Of a DNA stretch of 64,000 nucleotides, positions 26,872 to 34,696 are shown in pieces. This stretch comes from Amycolatopsis suaedae (GTDB lineage Bacteria > Actinomycetota > Actinomycetes > Mycobacteriales > Pseudonocardiaceae): NCBI RefSeq assembly GCF_004214935.1, contig NZ_SFCC01000014.1, positions 62,001 through 126,000 of the forward strand, in the 5' to 3' direction. Both the position numbers and the translations under genes were made by a program. The notes beneath the pieces are model-generated. The model was not told the DNA's origin. It did no database searches and saw only the letters and a program-made list of their open reading frames with translations. The stretch's first letter is position 1. Each line of letters starts with the position of its first letter.

Positions 26872-27444
26872 GTGACCACCGTTGACTCACCCGCGGGCGG
26901 GATCGCGCCGACGTTGCGCCGGCTGTACTTCGTGCGGTTCGCGTTCGCCATCGTCTGGGCCGGCTTGCTGTTCGTCACCAAGTCGCAGCTCGGGCCGCTG
27001 GCTGTGACCCTGCTGGTTCTGTATCCCCTGTTCGACGTGGTCGCGGCTGTCGTGGACGCTCGTTCGTCCCGCGCCGCCGGGCCGGTTCGTGGCCTGCTCG
27101 TCAACATCGCGATCAGCTTGCTCGCGGCCGTCGGCTTGGCTGTTGCCTGCACGTCCGGGCTGCCTGCCGTACTGCGGGTGTGGGGCGCCTGGGCGATCGT
27201 CGCCGGGCTCGTCCAGCTGATCGTTGCCGTGGCCCGCCGCGCGCTGGGAGGTCAGTGGCCGATGATCCTCAGCGGCGGTCTTTCCGTGCTGGCCGGAACG
27301 ACGTTCGTCATCGGAGCGTCCGCCCCTGATCCGGTATTGACCAACGTGGCCGGCTACGCGGTCCTCGGCGGAATCTTCTTCCTTGTCTCGGCGATTCGCC
27401 TCGGCCGGACGGTCGGGCTGAAGGCGGACACCGTCCACTCCTGA
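26872..27444 (+). CDS. Integral membrane protein, DUF308/HdeD-like (190 aa)
   Basis: GTG 26872 follows GAGAGGA. The product has about six hydrophobic helices (FAFAIVWAGLLFVT, LAVTLLVLYPLFDVVAAVVDA, LLVNIAISLLAAVGLAVA, VWGAWAIVAGLVQLIVAVARR and others). The layout and the YPLFDVVAAVVDARSS part resemble short membrane proteins of the DUF308/HdeD type. Function unknown; the TetR operators suggest it is induced by the ligand of the neighbouring repressor, perhaps in stress defence. Nearly the whole gene is overlapped on the other strand by the run-on 3' part of the HNH gene frame. Confidence 0.8.
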   Translation: MTTVDSPAGGIAPTLRRLYFVRFAFAIVWAGLLFVTKSQLGPLAVTLLVLYPLFDVVAAVVDARSSRAAGPVRGLLVNIAISLLAAVGLAVACTSGLPAVLRVWGAWAIVAGLVQLIVAVARRALGGQWPMILSGGLSVLAGTTFVIGASAPDPVLTNVAGYAVLGGIFFLVSAIRLGRTVGLKADTVHS

Positions 27445-28653
27445 CTGTCGGGGTGGTGGGTCGTGTGCGGTGTTGCGGATGGGTCTTCGTTTCGGGTCGT
27501 ACCAGGTGGGTGGGATCCATTCGATGGCGCCGTTGTGCAGGCGCATGGTCCAGCCGCCGTGGTGGAGCAGGTGGTGGTCGCGTTCGCAGGTGAAGCCGAG
27601 CCCAGCGAGGTTGGTGGGGCCGCCGTCGGCCCAGTGCACCGTATGGTGGGGCACGCACCATTTCGGCCCCCGGGTACACCCCGGCGCCGTACACCCCTTG
27701 TCCCGCAGGGCCAGTGCCCGCCGCTGGGCCGGGGTGGCGGTCCGCACGGCGCGCCCCAGGTCGAGGACCTCGCCTTGGCTTCCGAGGACGGCGGGCACGA
27801 CGCGGGCGTCGCAGCACATCTTGCGTAGCTGGTCCACGGTGACCGCGCCGTAGCCGTCCAGGAACGCGGTCCCGGCCCGCCGCTGGAGTTCGTCCAGGCC
27901 GACTGTCACGGTGACCACGGCTCGTTCGGCGGCTTTGACCGGGAGGTCGGGGGCGCGGGCGGCCAGGTCGAACACCGCCGCCACCGCGTCGCCGTGGCGT
28001 TCCGCCGTGGTGCGCTGATCCGGCAGGCCCTGCACGGCGGCGTCGGGTTTGGCCAGCGGGACCAGCAACGCTTCGGCCAGCGCGGCGGTCTCCGGATCGA
28101 ACTCCCCGGTGAACCGCATCCGGCCTTCCCGGGTGAACGTGTACCGGAACTCCCGCCGCGGCCGCGCCAAATCCCGATCGACATCCGCCGGTGGCTTGTC
28201 CTCCAGATCCCAATGGGCCAGCAACCGACGGCCCGCTTTGCGCACGTTCGCCGGCGGGGCTTGCTTCGCCAACTCCACCAAGGTCTGTTCGCTCGCCGAC
28301 AACTGCTCCGGTGTCACCGAACCCGGAGCCTTGGACAGCACCTGCTCAATCTCCCGCACATGCTCAAAACTGATCTCCCCCGCCGCCAACGCGGCCCGCA
28401 GTACGGGGAGGTCCGCGGTGGCGGCGGCGACCCGGGCGCGGGCTTCCCGGCGGGAGACCCGCATCCCCCGCTCCAACAGCGCCGCCGTATCCCGAAACCC
28501 ATTACTCCCCGCCAGACCGCGTTTGTCCGCCTCGGCCACCAGTTCAAGGTTGCGGGCGTACTCCCGCGCCAACCCGGCCTCGGACGCGACCAGAGCGGCC
28601 GACAACTCCCCCTCCGAGAGCTGCCACGCCGGAATCACCCCGTCAACGTCCAC
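26887..28653 (-). CDS. DUF222/13E12-type HNH endonuclease with run-on C-terminus
   Basis: The GTG start is at 28653. Residues 1-300 form the DUF222 domain; the HNH nuclease follows with GCTAPGCT, CVPHHTVHWADGGPTN and RDHHLLHHGGW, all key His, Asn and Cys present. Related proteins normally end soon after WYDPKRRPIRN. Here the frame stays open for about 185 more codons, antisense to the membrane-protein gene, to a stop at 26887. The tail is Asp/Arg/Gln-rich with no recognisable domain. Either the native stop was lost or a sequence error extends the frame. These mobile-like nuclease genes are often SOS-controlled, and a LexA box lies just upstream. Confidence 0.8.
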   Translation of the reverse strand: MDVDGVIPAWQLSEGELSAALVASEAGLAREYARNLELVAEADKRGLAGSNGFRDTAALLERGMRVSRREARARVAAATADLPVLRAALAAGEISFEHVREIEQVLSKAPGSVTPEQLSASEQTLVELAKQAPPANVRKAGRRLLAHWDLEDKPPADVDRDLARPRREFRYTFTREGRMRFTGEFDPETAALAEALLVPLAKPDAAVQGLPDQRTTAERHGDAVAAVFDLAARAPDLPVKAAERAVVTVTVGLDELQRRAGTAFLDGYGAVTVDQLRKMCCDARVVPAVLGSQGEVLDLGRAVRTATPAQRRALALRDKGCTAPGCTRGPKWCVPHHTVHWADGGPTNLAGLGFTCERDHHLLHHGGWTMRLHNGAIEWIPPTWYDPKRRPIRNTAHDPPPRQSGVDGVRLQPDRPAEANRRDKEEDSAEDRVAGHVGQYRIRGGRSDDERRSGQHGKTAAEDHRPLTSQRAAGHGNDQLDEPGDDRPGAPHPQYGRQPGRAGNSQADGREQADRDVDEQATNRPGGAGRTSVHDSRDHVEQGIQNQQGHSQRPELRLGDEQQAGPDDGEREPHEVQPAQRRRDPARG

Positions 28654-28667
28654 ACACCCATTCTAAA

Positions 28668-28681
28668 CGAACACCTGTTCG
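28668..28681 (-). promoter_or_regulatory. LexA (SOS) box
   Basis: CGAAC-acct-GTTCG is a perfect match to the core of the actinobacterial/mycobacterial LexA site (TCGAAC-N4-GTTCGA); on the minus strand it reads TCGAACAGGTGTTCGT, one base short of the full palindrome. It lies 14 bp upstream of the HNH gene start, in line with damage-inducible expression. The rest of the gap to 28831 has only a GC-rich hairpin-prone stretch. Confidence 0.75.
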
Positions 28682-28831
28682 AATAAACCACTCTCCCGTG
28701 GGACAAATTGGCGATTTTTACCCGGCGGCGCGGTTCCGCGCCACTCCCGGCGCGCCGCGAACGCGATGGCCGAGCCTGCCGTCTCCTGGACACTCGTCGT
28801 CAGCCCGGCGGGCCAACCGGGCATGGCGGGA

Positions 28832-29440
28832 CTAGGCCGCCGGGGCGAACAACATCGCGTGCAGCATCGCGGCGATATCGGCCAGTGCGTCGGCCGACGA
28901 CGTCGCGGTGCCCGCCTCCACGGCCCGCTCGTGGTCGGCCAGCAGGGCGAACTCGGTGGTCGCCAGCGCGGACAGCCGGCGCGCCCGCAACGCGGCCGGT
29001 ATCGGCTTCAGTGCACGCTCCAGCCGCGCCAGGATGATCCGGATCGCCGGCGGCTGGGTGTCCGGCGCGCCCAGCGCACGCATCGCCGGATGGGCGCGAA
29101 CCTGTTCGAGGAACCGCGCGTGATGGGTCGCGCCGTCTCGCCGGGCGACGGTGAAGATCGGCTCGACCAGCGTGGCGATCAGCCGCCGCGGATCGGCGCC
29201 GTCACCGGCGGCCTCCAGTTCGGCCAGGCGGCGCAACCGCTCGTCCTCCTCGGGACCGAGCCGGTGGCCGACGATCGCCGCGATCAGCCCGTCGCGGTCG
29301 CCGAAGTGGTACTGCACGGCGGAGTTGTTGCGCTGCCCGGCCGCCACGCAGATCTCGCGCAGCGGCACGTCCGGCCCGCGCTCGGCGATCAGCCGTTCGG
29401 CGGCCAGCATGATCTGCTCACGGGGACTGGACACGGGCAT
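28832..29440 (-). CDS. TetR-family regulator (202 aa)
   Basis: The N-terminal helix-turn-helix (VPLREICVAAGQRNNSAVQYHFGDRDGL) matches TetR proteins of the NNSAVQYHFG type, which often control steroid, lipid or aromatic catabolism genes. The remaining 140 residues are helical. ATG 29440 precedes an AT-rich divergent region with a palindrome shared with the SDR gene. It probably represses the SDR-dehydrogenase pair and itself. Confidence 0.9.
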   Translation of the reverse strand: MPVSSPREQIMLAAERLIAERGPDVPLREICVAAGQRNNSAVQYHFGDRDGLIAAIVGHRLGPEEDERLRRLAELEAAGDGADPRRLIATLVEPIFTVARRDGATHHARFLEQVRAHPAMRALGAPDTQPPAIRIILARLERALKPIPAALRARRLSALATTEFALLADHERAVEAGTATSSADALADIAAMLHAMLFAPAA

Positions 29441-29465
29441 ATTTTAATACACACACCTTGACCTA

Positions 29466-29483
29466 TTAAGCATTGACGCTTAA
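29466..29483. promoter_or_regulatory. TetR operator between divergent genes
   Basis: TTAAGC-attgac-GCTTAA is a perfect 6-bp inverted repeat in the 53-bp gap between tetR and the SDR gene, 10 bases before the SDR start. It is the likely operator for both directions. Confidence 0.65.
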
Positions 29484-29493
29484 CACTGGAGCC

Positions 29494-30282
29494 ATGGTTC
29501 CCGACATGTTCCGGCTGACCGGCCGGGTCGCCGTGGTGACCGGTGCGGGCCGGGGGATCGGGGCCGCCGTCGCGGTGGCGTTCGCCGAGGCCGGAGCTGA
29601 CGTGGTGATCGCCGCCCGCACCGGGACCGACCTCGCCGACGTGGCCGGGCGGGTGGCCGAAACCGGCCGCCGGGCCCACGTGGTGGCGGCCGATCTGTCC
29701 GAACCGGACACCGCCGCCGGGCTCGCCGGGACCGCGCGGGCGGAGTTCGGCAGGCTCGACATCGTGGTGAACAACGTCGGCGGCACCTACCCGATGCCGT
29801 TCCTGGACACCACGCCGGAGTTCCTCGACGAGGCCTTCCGGTTCAACGTCGGCACCGCCCACGCGCTGACCAGAGCCGCCGTGCCGGTCATGCTCGACGG
29901 CGGCGCGGGCGCGGTCGTCAACATCTGTTCGACCATGTCGTGGGCGGCAGGCCGCGGGTTTCTCGGCTACGGCACGGCGAAAGCCGCCCTGGCCCACTAC
30001 ACCCGGCTGGCCGCGGCCGACCTGGCGCCGAGGATCCGGGTCAACGCCATCGCCGTCGGCTCCACGCTGACCTCCGCACTCCAGGTCGTCGCGGGCAACC
30101 CGGAGATCCGGGCGCGCATGGAGAACGCGACGCCGCTGCGCAGGCTCGGCACCCCCGAGGAGATCGCCGCCACCGCGCTGTACCTGGCCAGCGACGCGGG
30201 CGGTTACGTCACCGGCAAGATCCTGGAGGTCGACGGCGGAGTCCAGGCACCCAACCTCGAACTCGGGCTACCGGATCTGTGA
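29494..30282 (+). CDS. SDR-family oxidoreductase
   Basis: The product is 262 aa, a classical SDR length. It has the cofactor motif TGAGRGIG at about 15-22, NNVGG (the NNAG variant), catalytic Ser in ICSTMSWA and YGTAK for the Tyr-Lys pair. A C-terminal SDAGGYVTGKILEVDGG closes the fold. It probably oxidises or reduces a hydroxyl/keto group with NAD(P). Nine bases separate it from the next dehydrogenase. The TetR neighbour suggests an inducible catabolic step; the substrate is not evident. Confidence 0.92.
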   Translation: MVPDMFRLTGRVAVVTGAGRGIGAAVAVAFAEAGADVVIAARTGTDLADVAGRVAETGRRAHVVAADLSEPDTAAGLAGTARAEFGRLDIVVNNVGGTYPMPFLDTTPEFLDEAFRFNVGTAHALTRAAVPVMLDGGAGAVVNICSTMSWAAGRGFLGYGTAKAALAHYTRLAAADLAPRIRVNAIAVGSTLTSALQVVAGNPEIRARMENATPLRRLGTPEEIAATALYLASDAGGYVTGKILEVDGGVQAPNLELGLPDL

Positions 30283-30291
30283 GGGAGAACG

Positions 30292-31359
30292 ATGACCTAT
30301 CGCGTGGTGCAGTGGAGCACCGGCAACGTCGGCAGGCACGCCATCGCGGGCATCGACGCCCGCCCGGACCTGGAACTGGCCGGCGTCTGGGTGTCCAGCG
30401 AGGCCAAGGCGGGCAGGGACGCCGGTGACCTGGCCGGTCTCGGCCGCACCCTCGGCGTCACGGCCACCACCGACGCCGACGCGCTGCTGGCCCTGCGCCC
30501 GGACTGCGTCGTGCACTGCGCCATGGCCGACGACCGGCTGACCGAGGCCGTCGAGGACCTGCAACGGTTCCTGCGCGCCGGCATCAACGTCGTCTCCTCC
30601 GGCCCGGTGTTCCTGCAGTACCCCTACGGCCTGCTGCCACCGGACTCCATTGCCGCCATCGAGCAGGCCGCCACCGAGGGCGGCGCGTCGCTGTGGGTCA
30701 ACGGCATCGACCCCGGCTTCGCCAACGACTGGCTGCCGCTGGCGCTGACGTCGGTGTCCGAGCGCATCGACCAGGTCCGCTGCCTGGAGATCCTGGACTA
30801 CTCGACCTACGACAACGCCAAGGTCCTGTTCGACATCATGGGATTCGGCAAGCCACTGGACGAGAAACCGCTGCTGCTGCAGCCGGGCGTGCTGACCCTG
30901 GCGTGGGGCAGCGTCGTGCGCCAGCTCGCCGCCGGGCTCGACGTCGAACTGGACGGCGTGGAGGAACAGGTCGAGCGGATCCCCGCGCCGGAGTCGTTCG
31001 ACATCGCCAGCGGCCGCGTCGAGGAGGGCACCGCCGCGGCGCTGCGCTTCGAGGTCCGCGGCATGCGGGGCGGCAGGGCGGTGACCGTGCTGGAACACAT
31101 CACCCGCCTGCGTGGCGACCTCGGGCCGGACTGGCCGCAGCCCACCGGCCAGGGCGGCTACCGGGTGGTCGTCACCGGCGAACCGAACTACACGCTGGAC
31201 CTGCGGATGCTCGGCACCGACGGCGACCACAACACCGCCGGGCTCAAGGCCACCGCCATGCGCCTGGTCAACGCCGTCCCCGCCGTCGTGGAGGCCCGGC
31301 CGGGCCTGCTCACGGCACTGGACCTGCCGCTGGTCACCGGGCGCGGGCTGGTCAGCTGA
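30292..31359 (+). CDS. DapB-like NAD(P)H-dependent amine/ketone dehydrogenase family
   Basis: The product is 355 aa. The N-terminus MTYRVVQWSTGNVGRHAIAG is the Rossmann motif of the dihydrodipicolinate-reductase-like family that includes 2,4-diaminopentanoate dehydrogenase. Segments HCAMADDRLTEAVEDL and INVVSSGPVFLQYP fit that family, seen widely in mycobacteria and relatives. It is not the lysine-pathway DapB, which is shorter. Its pairing with an SDR under TetR control suggests catabolism of an unidentified compound. Confidence 0.8.
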   Translation: MTYRVVQWSTGNVGRHAIAGIDARPDLELAGVWVSSEAKAGRDAGDLAGLGRTLGVTATTDADALLALRPDCVVHCAMADDRLTEAVEDLQRFLRAGINVVSSGPVFLQYPYGLLPPDSIAAIEQAATEGGASLWVNGIDPGFANDWLPLALTSVSERIDQVRCLEILDYSTYDNAKVLFDIMGFGKPLDEKPLLLQPGVLTLAWGSVVRQLAAGLDVELDGVEEQVERIPAPESFDIASGRVEEGTAAALRFEVRGMRGGRAVTVLEHITRLRGDLGPDWPQPTGQGGYRVVVTGEPNYTLDLRMLGTDGDHNTAGLKATAMRLVNAVPAVVEARPGLLTALDLPLVTGRGLVS

Positions 31360-31415
31360 GCGGTTCGCCTGCCACCTCCGCGCCCACGGGGACGCGCCTG
31401 CTGGACAATGCCGGG

Positions 31416-31766
31416 ATGGAGATCTGGCACAACCCGCGCTGCAGCAAGTCCAGGGCGGCGAAGCAGGCCCTGGACGAGGCGGGTACCGAGTACACCGAGC
31501 GGCGTTACCTCGACACCCCGCCCACGGCCGCCGAGCTGACCGAGGTGCTCGCCAAGCTGGGCCTGGAACCGTGGGACATCACGCGTACCGGGGACCCGGC
31601 CGCCCGGGACCTCGGCGTCGCGGACCTGCCCCGCGACGCCGCGAACCGCGACCGCTGGATCCGGCTGCTCGCCGGCAACCCGGCGCTCATCCAGCGCCCG
31701 ATCGTGATCGACGGCCCGCGCGCCGTCGTGGCCCGGACCGAGGAATCCCTGCGCGAGATCCGGTAA
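31416..31766 (+). CDS. ArsC/Spx-family thioredoxin-fold reductase (116 aa)
   Basis: It begins MEIWHNPRCSKSRAAKQAL, the glutaredoxin-like ArsC/YffB motif with the catalytic Cys in NPRCSKSR, and continues with RRYLDTPPT and the late NPALIQRPIVI, all standard for the family. Members reduce arsenate or similar oxyanions with a small thiol; some are Spx-type regulators. It is unlinked to the arsenic cluster at 51 kb, whose ArsC is of the phosphatase fold, so its own role is less sure. The ATG follows only a weak ribosome site. Confidence 0.88.
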   Translation: MEIWHNPRCSKSRAAKQALDEAGTEYTERRYLDTPPTAAELTEVLAKLGLEPWDITRTGDPAARDLGVADLPRDAANRDRWIRLLAGNPALIQRPIVIDGPRAVVARTEESLREIR

Positions 31767-31816
31767 CTTCGGCGCGTGAAGGGGCGAGCGGGGGTGGCCC
31801 GACCGGGAGGACAACC

Positions 31817-32125
31817 GTGATCGCACGCATCTGGCGCGCGTCCGCCACGGCGGACAACGCGGCGCGGTACCGCGAGCATTTCACCAGCGCCGTGCTGCCG
31901 GAACTGCGGACCGTCGACGGATTCCTCGACGCCGTGCTGCTGGAACGCGATCGCGGCACGGACGTCGAGATCCAGGTGATCACCCGGTGGAGTTCGCTGG
32001 ACGTGATCGGGAGTTTCGCCGGTGCCGACGTCACCGCCGCCAACGTCGCGCCGGACGCCGTCGCGGTGCTGACCGAGTTCGACTCGACCGTCACGCATCA
32101 CACGGTGACGGCCGAGTCGAACTGA
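31817..32125 (+). CDS. ABM-like small monooxygenase/heme-degrading fold protein (102 aa)
   Basis: GTG 31817 follows GGGAGGACAACC. The short ferredoxin-like protein has IARIWRASATADNAARYREHF, VLPELRTVDGFLDAVLLERD and VITRWSSLDVIGSFAG, the pattern of dimeric alpha/beta-barrel (ABM) proteins, which include quinol monooxygenases and stress-related proteins. Substrate and cofactor are not visible. Neighbours do not point to a pathway. Confidence 0.7.
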   Translation: MIARIWRASATADNAARYREHFTSAVLPELRTVDGFLDAVLLERDRGTDVEIQVITRWSSLDVIGSFAGADVTAANVAPDAVAVLTEFDSTVTHHTVTAESN

Positions 32126-32129
32126 CGGT

Positions 32130-32882
32130 TCAGCCGCGGACGGCCCGGCGCAGCCGCAGCCCGGCCACGCCGGCCGCGACCAGGCCCAGCCCGCCGAGGG
32201 CCAGCGGCAGGACCGGGGAGTCCTCTTCGGACGAAGGCCCGTAGCCGCCCGCCTTCCCGTCGGCGGCGTAGCCGGACCCGGCCTGCTTGTCGCCGTAGCG
32301 CTCGCCGACCGCCCGCTGGTAGTCCGCCACCGTCACGACGTCGCCCGCGGCCCGGCCGCTGCCGCCGGGGTCGAGGACGGTCAGCCGGCCGGACTCCGTG
32401 GCGTACCAGGCGTCCACCTGCGGCTCGTGCAGCAGGACCGCGCCGCCGGGCAGCTTCCCGGCGAGCCGGAACTCCTCGTCACCGGAGGCCAGGTTGCCGA
32501 CCGTCCAGCCGCCGCCGTCGCGCACGACCTGGACCGTCGCGGTCCGGCCGTCACCGGCGACGGCGGGCACGGCCAGGTAGGCGAGCCTGCCCGGCTCGGC
32601 CCCGGCGGCACCGGCGACGAACTCCGCCGACAGCGTGTACACCGGCAGCACCGTCTCGCCGACGGTCACGGCCGTCGCGGCTGCCGGGGCGCCCTCGCGG
32701 ACCCGCAGGTCGCCGAGGAAACCGGCCAGGGCGTGGACGGTCGACGGCGCCGCGGCGGCGGACCGCGCGGCGTCGGCGTCGGCGGGGACCGGCGCGGCTC
32801 CTGCCGCGCCCGCCGTGGCGAACATGCCCGCCGTCAGCACGGCACCGGCGATCAGGACACGGGTCATCATGGCCGCGTTCAC
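32130..32882 (-). CDS. Cell-surface protein coupled to the cysteine protease (250 aa)
   Basis: GTG 32882 overlaps the protease stop as GTGA, so translation is probably coupled; ATG at 32870 or 32867 are alternatives. The N-terminal signal (RVLIAGAVLTAGMFATAGAAGA) and a C-terminal helix with basic tail (LPLALGGLGLVAAGVAGLRLRR) indicate an extracellular domain anchored to the membrane. The middle (residues 40-180) is beta-rich with VQVVRDGGGWTVGNLASGDEEF and a solvent-exposed Gly/Ser/Glu linker near 215. I do not recognise the family. The tight coupling suggests a substrate, inhibitor or display partner of the protease. Confidence 0.75.
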   Translation of the reverse strand: MNAAMMTRVLIAGAVLTAGMFATAGAAGAAPVPADADAARSAAAAPSTVHALAGFLGDLRVREGAPAAATAVTVGETVLPVYTLSAEFVAGAAGAEPGRLAYLAVPAVAGDGRTATVQVVRDGGGWTVGNLASGDEEFRLAGKLPGGAVLLHEPQVDAWYATESGRLTVLDPGGSGRAAGDVVTVADYQRAVGERYGDKQAGSGYAADGKAGGYGPSSEEDSPVLPLALGGLGLVAAGVAGLRLRRAVRG

Positions 32883-33448
32883 CTCGCGATTCCGGTCAGG
32901 GTGTGGGTCCAGGAGAACTGGTTGTTGCTGATGTAGTTGCGGTAGGTCGAACGGTTGTAGCGGGGGTTGCTGCCCCACGGATCGGCCCAGTCGACGTACT
33001 GCCCGCCGCTGTCGCTGTAGCCGTAGATGGCGTGCATGTGCCCGCCGCCGGACGACCACAGGATCCGGGTCTCGATCGGCTGCCTGCGGTCGATCTGGGT
33101 GCGGATCGCGCTGTAGCTGAGGTAGTTCGACAGGTAGTTGCCCGGATCGGAGTAACCGAGCCGCTGGAACGCGTACCGGACCTCGCCGAGGTGGCCCTGG
33201 TTGTTGTAGCAGTCGCGGCCGGACTCGTCGTGGGCCAGCTGGCAGAACCGCGTCTGGTTGACCGACGTGCCGTGGTAGACGGCGATGCTGGTGCCCGCGG
33301 CGGCCCAGCACCAGTTGCTCTTCTGCTGGGCCTGCATGGTGAAGTCCAGGCGGGCGTCCGGCTCCGCGGTGGCCGGCAGCTGCGCGAGCAGCATGCTGCC
33401 CAGGACCGTCCCGATGGCGATGGCGGCGCGTGAACGCAGGGTGCTCAC
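32879..33448 (-). CDS. Secreted papain-like (C39-type) cysteine protease (189 aa)
   Basis: GTG 33448 follows AAGGAG at 5 bases; the longer frame to 33610 has no such site. A signal peptide covers about 1-28 (AAIAIGTVLGSMLLAQLPATA). The catalytic Cys47 lies in KSNWCWAAAGTSIAVYHG, the general pattern of bacterial papain-like C39_2 and staphopain-type enzymes. The His is in GGHMHAIYGYSD (His139 likely) and an Asp in DWADPWG is the third candidate. There is no large pro-region, so control may come from the coupled downstream protein. An HTH regulator is divergent. Confidence 0.88.
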   Translation of the reverse strand: MSTLRSRAAIAIGTVLGSMLLAQLPATAEPDARLDFTMQAQQKSNWCWAAAGTSIAVYHGTSVNQTRFCQLAHDESGRDCYNNQGHLGEVRYAFQRLGYSDPGNYLSNYLSYSAIRTQIDRRQPIETRILWSSGGGHMHAIYGYSDSGGQYVDWADPWGSNPRYNRSTYRNYISNNQFSWTHTLTGIAR

Positions 33449-33586
33449 AGGCGCTCCTTCCATGGTGACTCGAGGTGGGGGAGCGCCACCGTGGCCGGAC
33501 GCGCGGACCTGCCGCAAGAGCCCCGGTTTCACGCCGGGACCGTTCCGCCCGGCAGTGCGTCGTGCGGTACCCGCCGTCCGCCGGTT

Positions 33587-33612
33587 GTGTGAACGTTCCG
33601 CCCTGTTCACAC
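33587..33612. promoter_or_regulatory. 8-bp inverted repeat between protease and HTH genes
   Basis: GTGTGAAC (33587-33594) and GTTCACAC (33605-33612) are exact reverse complements 10 bp apart, about two turns centre to centre. They lie in the 198-bp divergent gap, 35 bp before the HTH gene. It is a probable operator, perhaps of the HTH protein itself. Confidence 0.55.
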
Positions 33613-33646
33613 TGGCCGAAAGTCACAATCCAGCCGGAGGGCGACG

Positions 33647-34609
33647 ATGCCCGATCACGCGACCGAGGAACTGCCGCCCGGTCTGGCCAGCGCTCTCCGT
33701 TACGGAACGTTCCACGACGCCCTGCGCCTGGCGATCACCCACCGCGGCCTGTCGCTGTCCCGGCTGCGTGCCCACCTCGTGCGCCACCACGTCGCGGTCG
33801 GCCAGTCGACGCTGAGCTACTGGCAGCGGGGCCTGCGCAGGCCCGAGGTGCCGCACGCCCTGCCGACGGTCCGCGCGCTGGAGAGCGTGCTGCACCTGCC
33901 CGCCGACTCCCTGGTGACCCTGCTCGGCCCGCGGCGGGCCCGCACCCCGTGCCTGTCGCTGAAGACCTCGTTCTCCCAGCTGCGCCCGGCCACCACCGGC
34001 CCGGTGGTGGACGACCTGCTGGCCGAGCTGGGTGCCTACCCGGCGCCGACCCGCTACAACGCCGACGTCGACCTGCTCACCGTGCACACCGAGGTGACCC
34101 TGAACAGCCGCGGCGCCATGGCCGAGGTCGCCTCCCGGCTGGTGGTCCGCGGCAGGGCGGGCAGGCCCGACCGGTACACGATCGTCCACACCGCGGACCC
34201 GGGGCAGCGCAGCGGACCGGTCGAGCTGCGTGCCGCCGACGGCTGCCGGGCCGGGCGCATCCGCAGGCACGGCGACGGGATCCTCGCCGCCGAGCTGCTG
34301 TTCGACCGCAGGCTCGCCGAAGGCGAGGTGCACGTGTTCGGCTACGCCGTGCGCGACACCTGCGAGACGACCTCGCCCGGCTACTTCCGCATGCTGCGCG
34401 ATCCGGTGTCCAGTTACCTGCTGCAGATCAGGTTCTCGCCGGCGACCCTGCCCGCGCGCTGCGTCCGCGAGTTCCGGGCCTACGAACACAGCGCCCCCAC
34501 CGAGGAGGAGGACCTGGTCTGCGGCCTCGGCGCCGTGGCCAGCGCCTACTTCGACGGCGCCGGCCCCGGCATCGCCGGAATCGGCCTGGAGTGGAACCAG
34601 ACTCCCTGA
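33647..34609 (+). CDS. HTH (XRE-like) regulator with unknown C-terminal domain (320 aa)
   Basis: ATG 33647 follows CGGAGGG. Residues 20-95 look like an XRE-type DNA-binding domain (GLSLSRLRAHLVRHH, then STLSYWQRGLRRPE). Residues 100-320 are a beta-rich domain of unknown type with YTIVHTADPG and GLEWNQTP near the end. Similar proteins are common in actinomycetes but not characterised, as far as I know. It is divergent from the secreted protease operon and shares an operator-like repeat with it, so it may control that operon. Ligand unknown. Confidence 0.75.
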   Translation: MPDHATEELPPGLASALRYGTFHDALRLAITHRGLSLSRLRAHLVRHHVAVGQSTLSYWQRGLRRPEVPHALPTVRALESVLHLPADSLVTLLGPRRARTPCLSLKTSFSQLRPATTGPVVDDLLAELGAYPAPTRYNADVDLLTVHTEVTLNSRGAMAEVASRLVVRGRAGRPDRYTIVHTADPGQRSGPVELRAADGCRAGRIRRHGDGILAAELLFDRRLAEGEVHVFGYAVRDTCETTSPGYFRMLRDPVSSYLLQIRFSPATLPARCVREFRAYEHSAPTEEEDLVCGLGAVASAYFDGAGPGIAGIGLEWNQTP

Positions 34610-34696
34610 CCCGTGTCAGCGCCGTGGCGGCCCGGTGTCAGCAACGCCGGTGATCGTGGTCCTCGTCAACGGGGATCAACGACAAGGAGACAGGCA

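Noticed and set aside
31416..31766. Treating this ArsC-like gene as part of the arsenic cluster
   Set aside because: It is 19 kb away from the arsR-acr3 cluster and of another fold; no link is visible.
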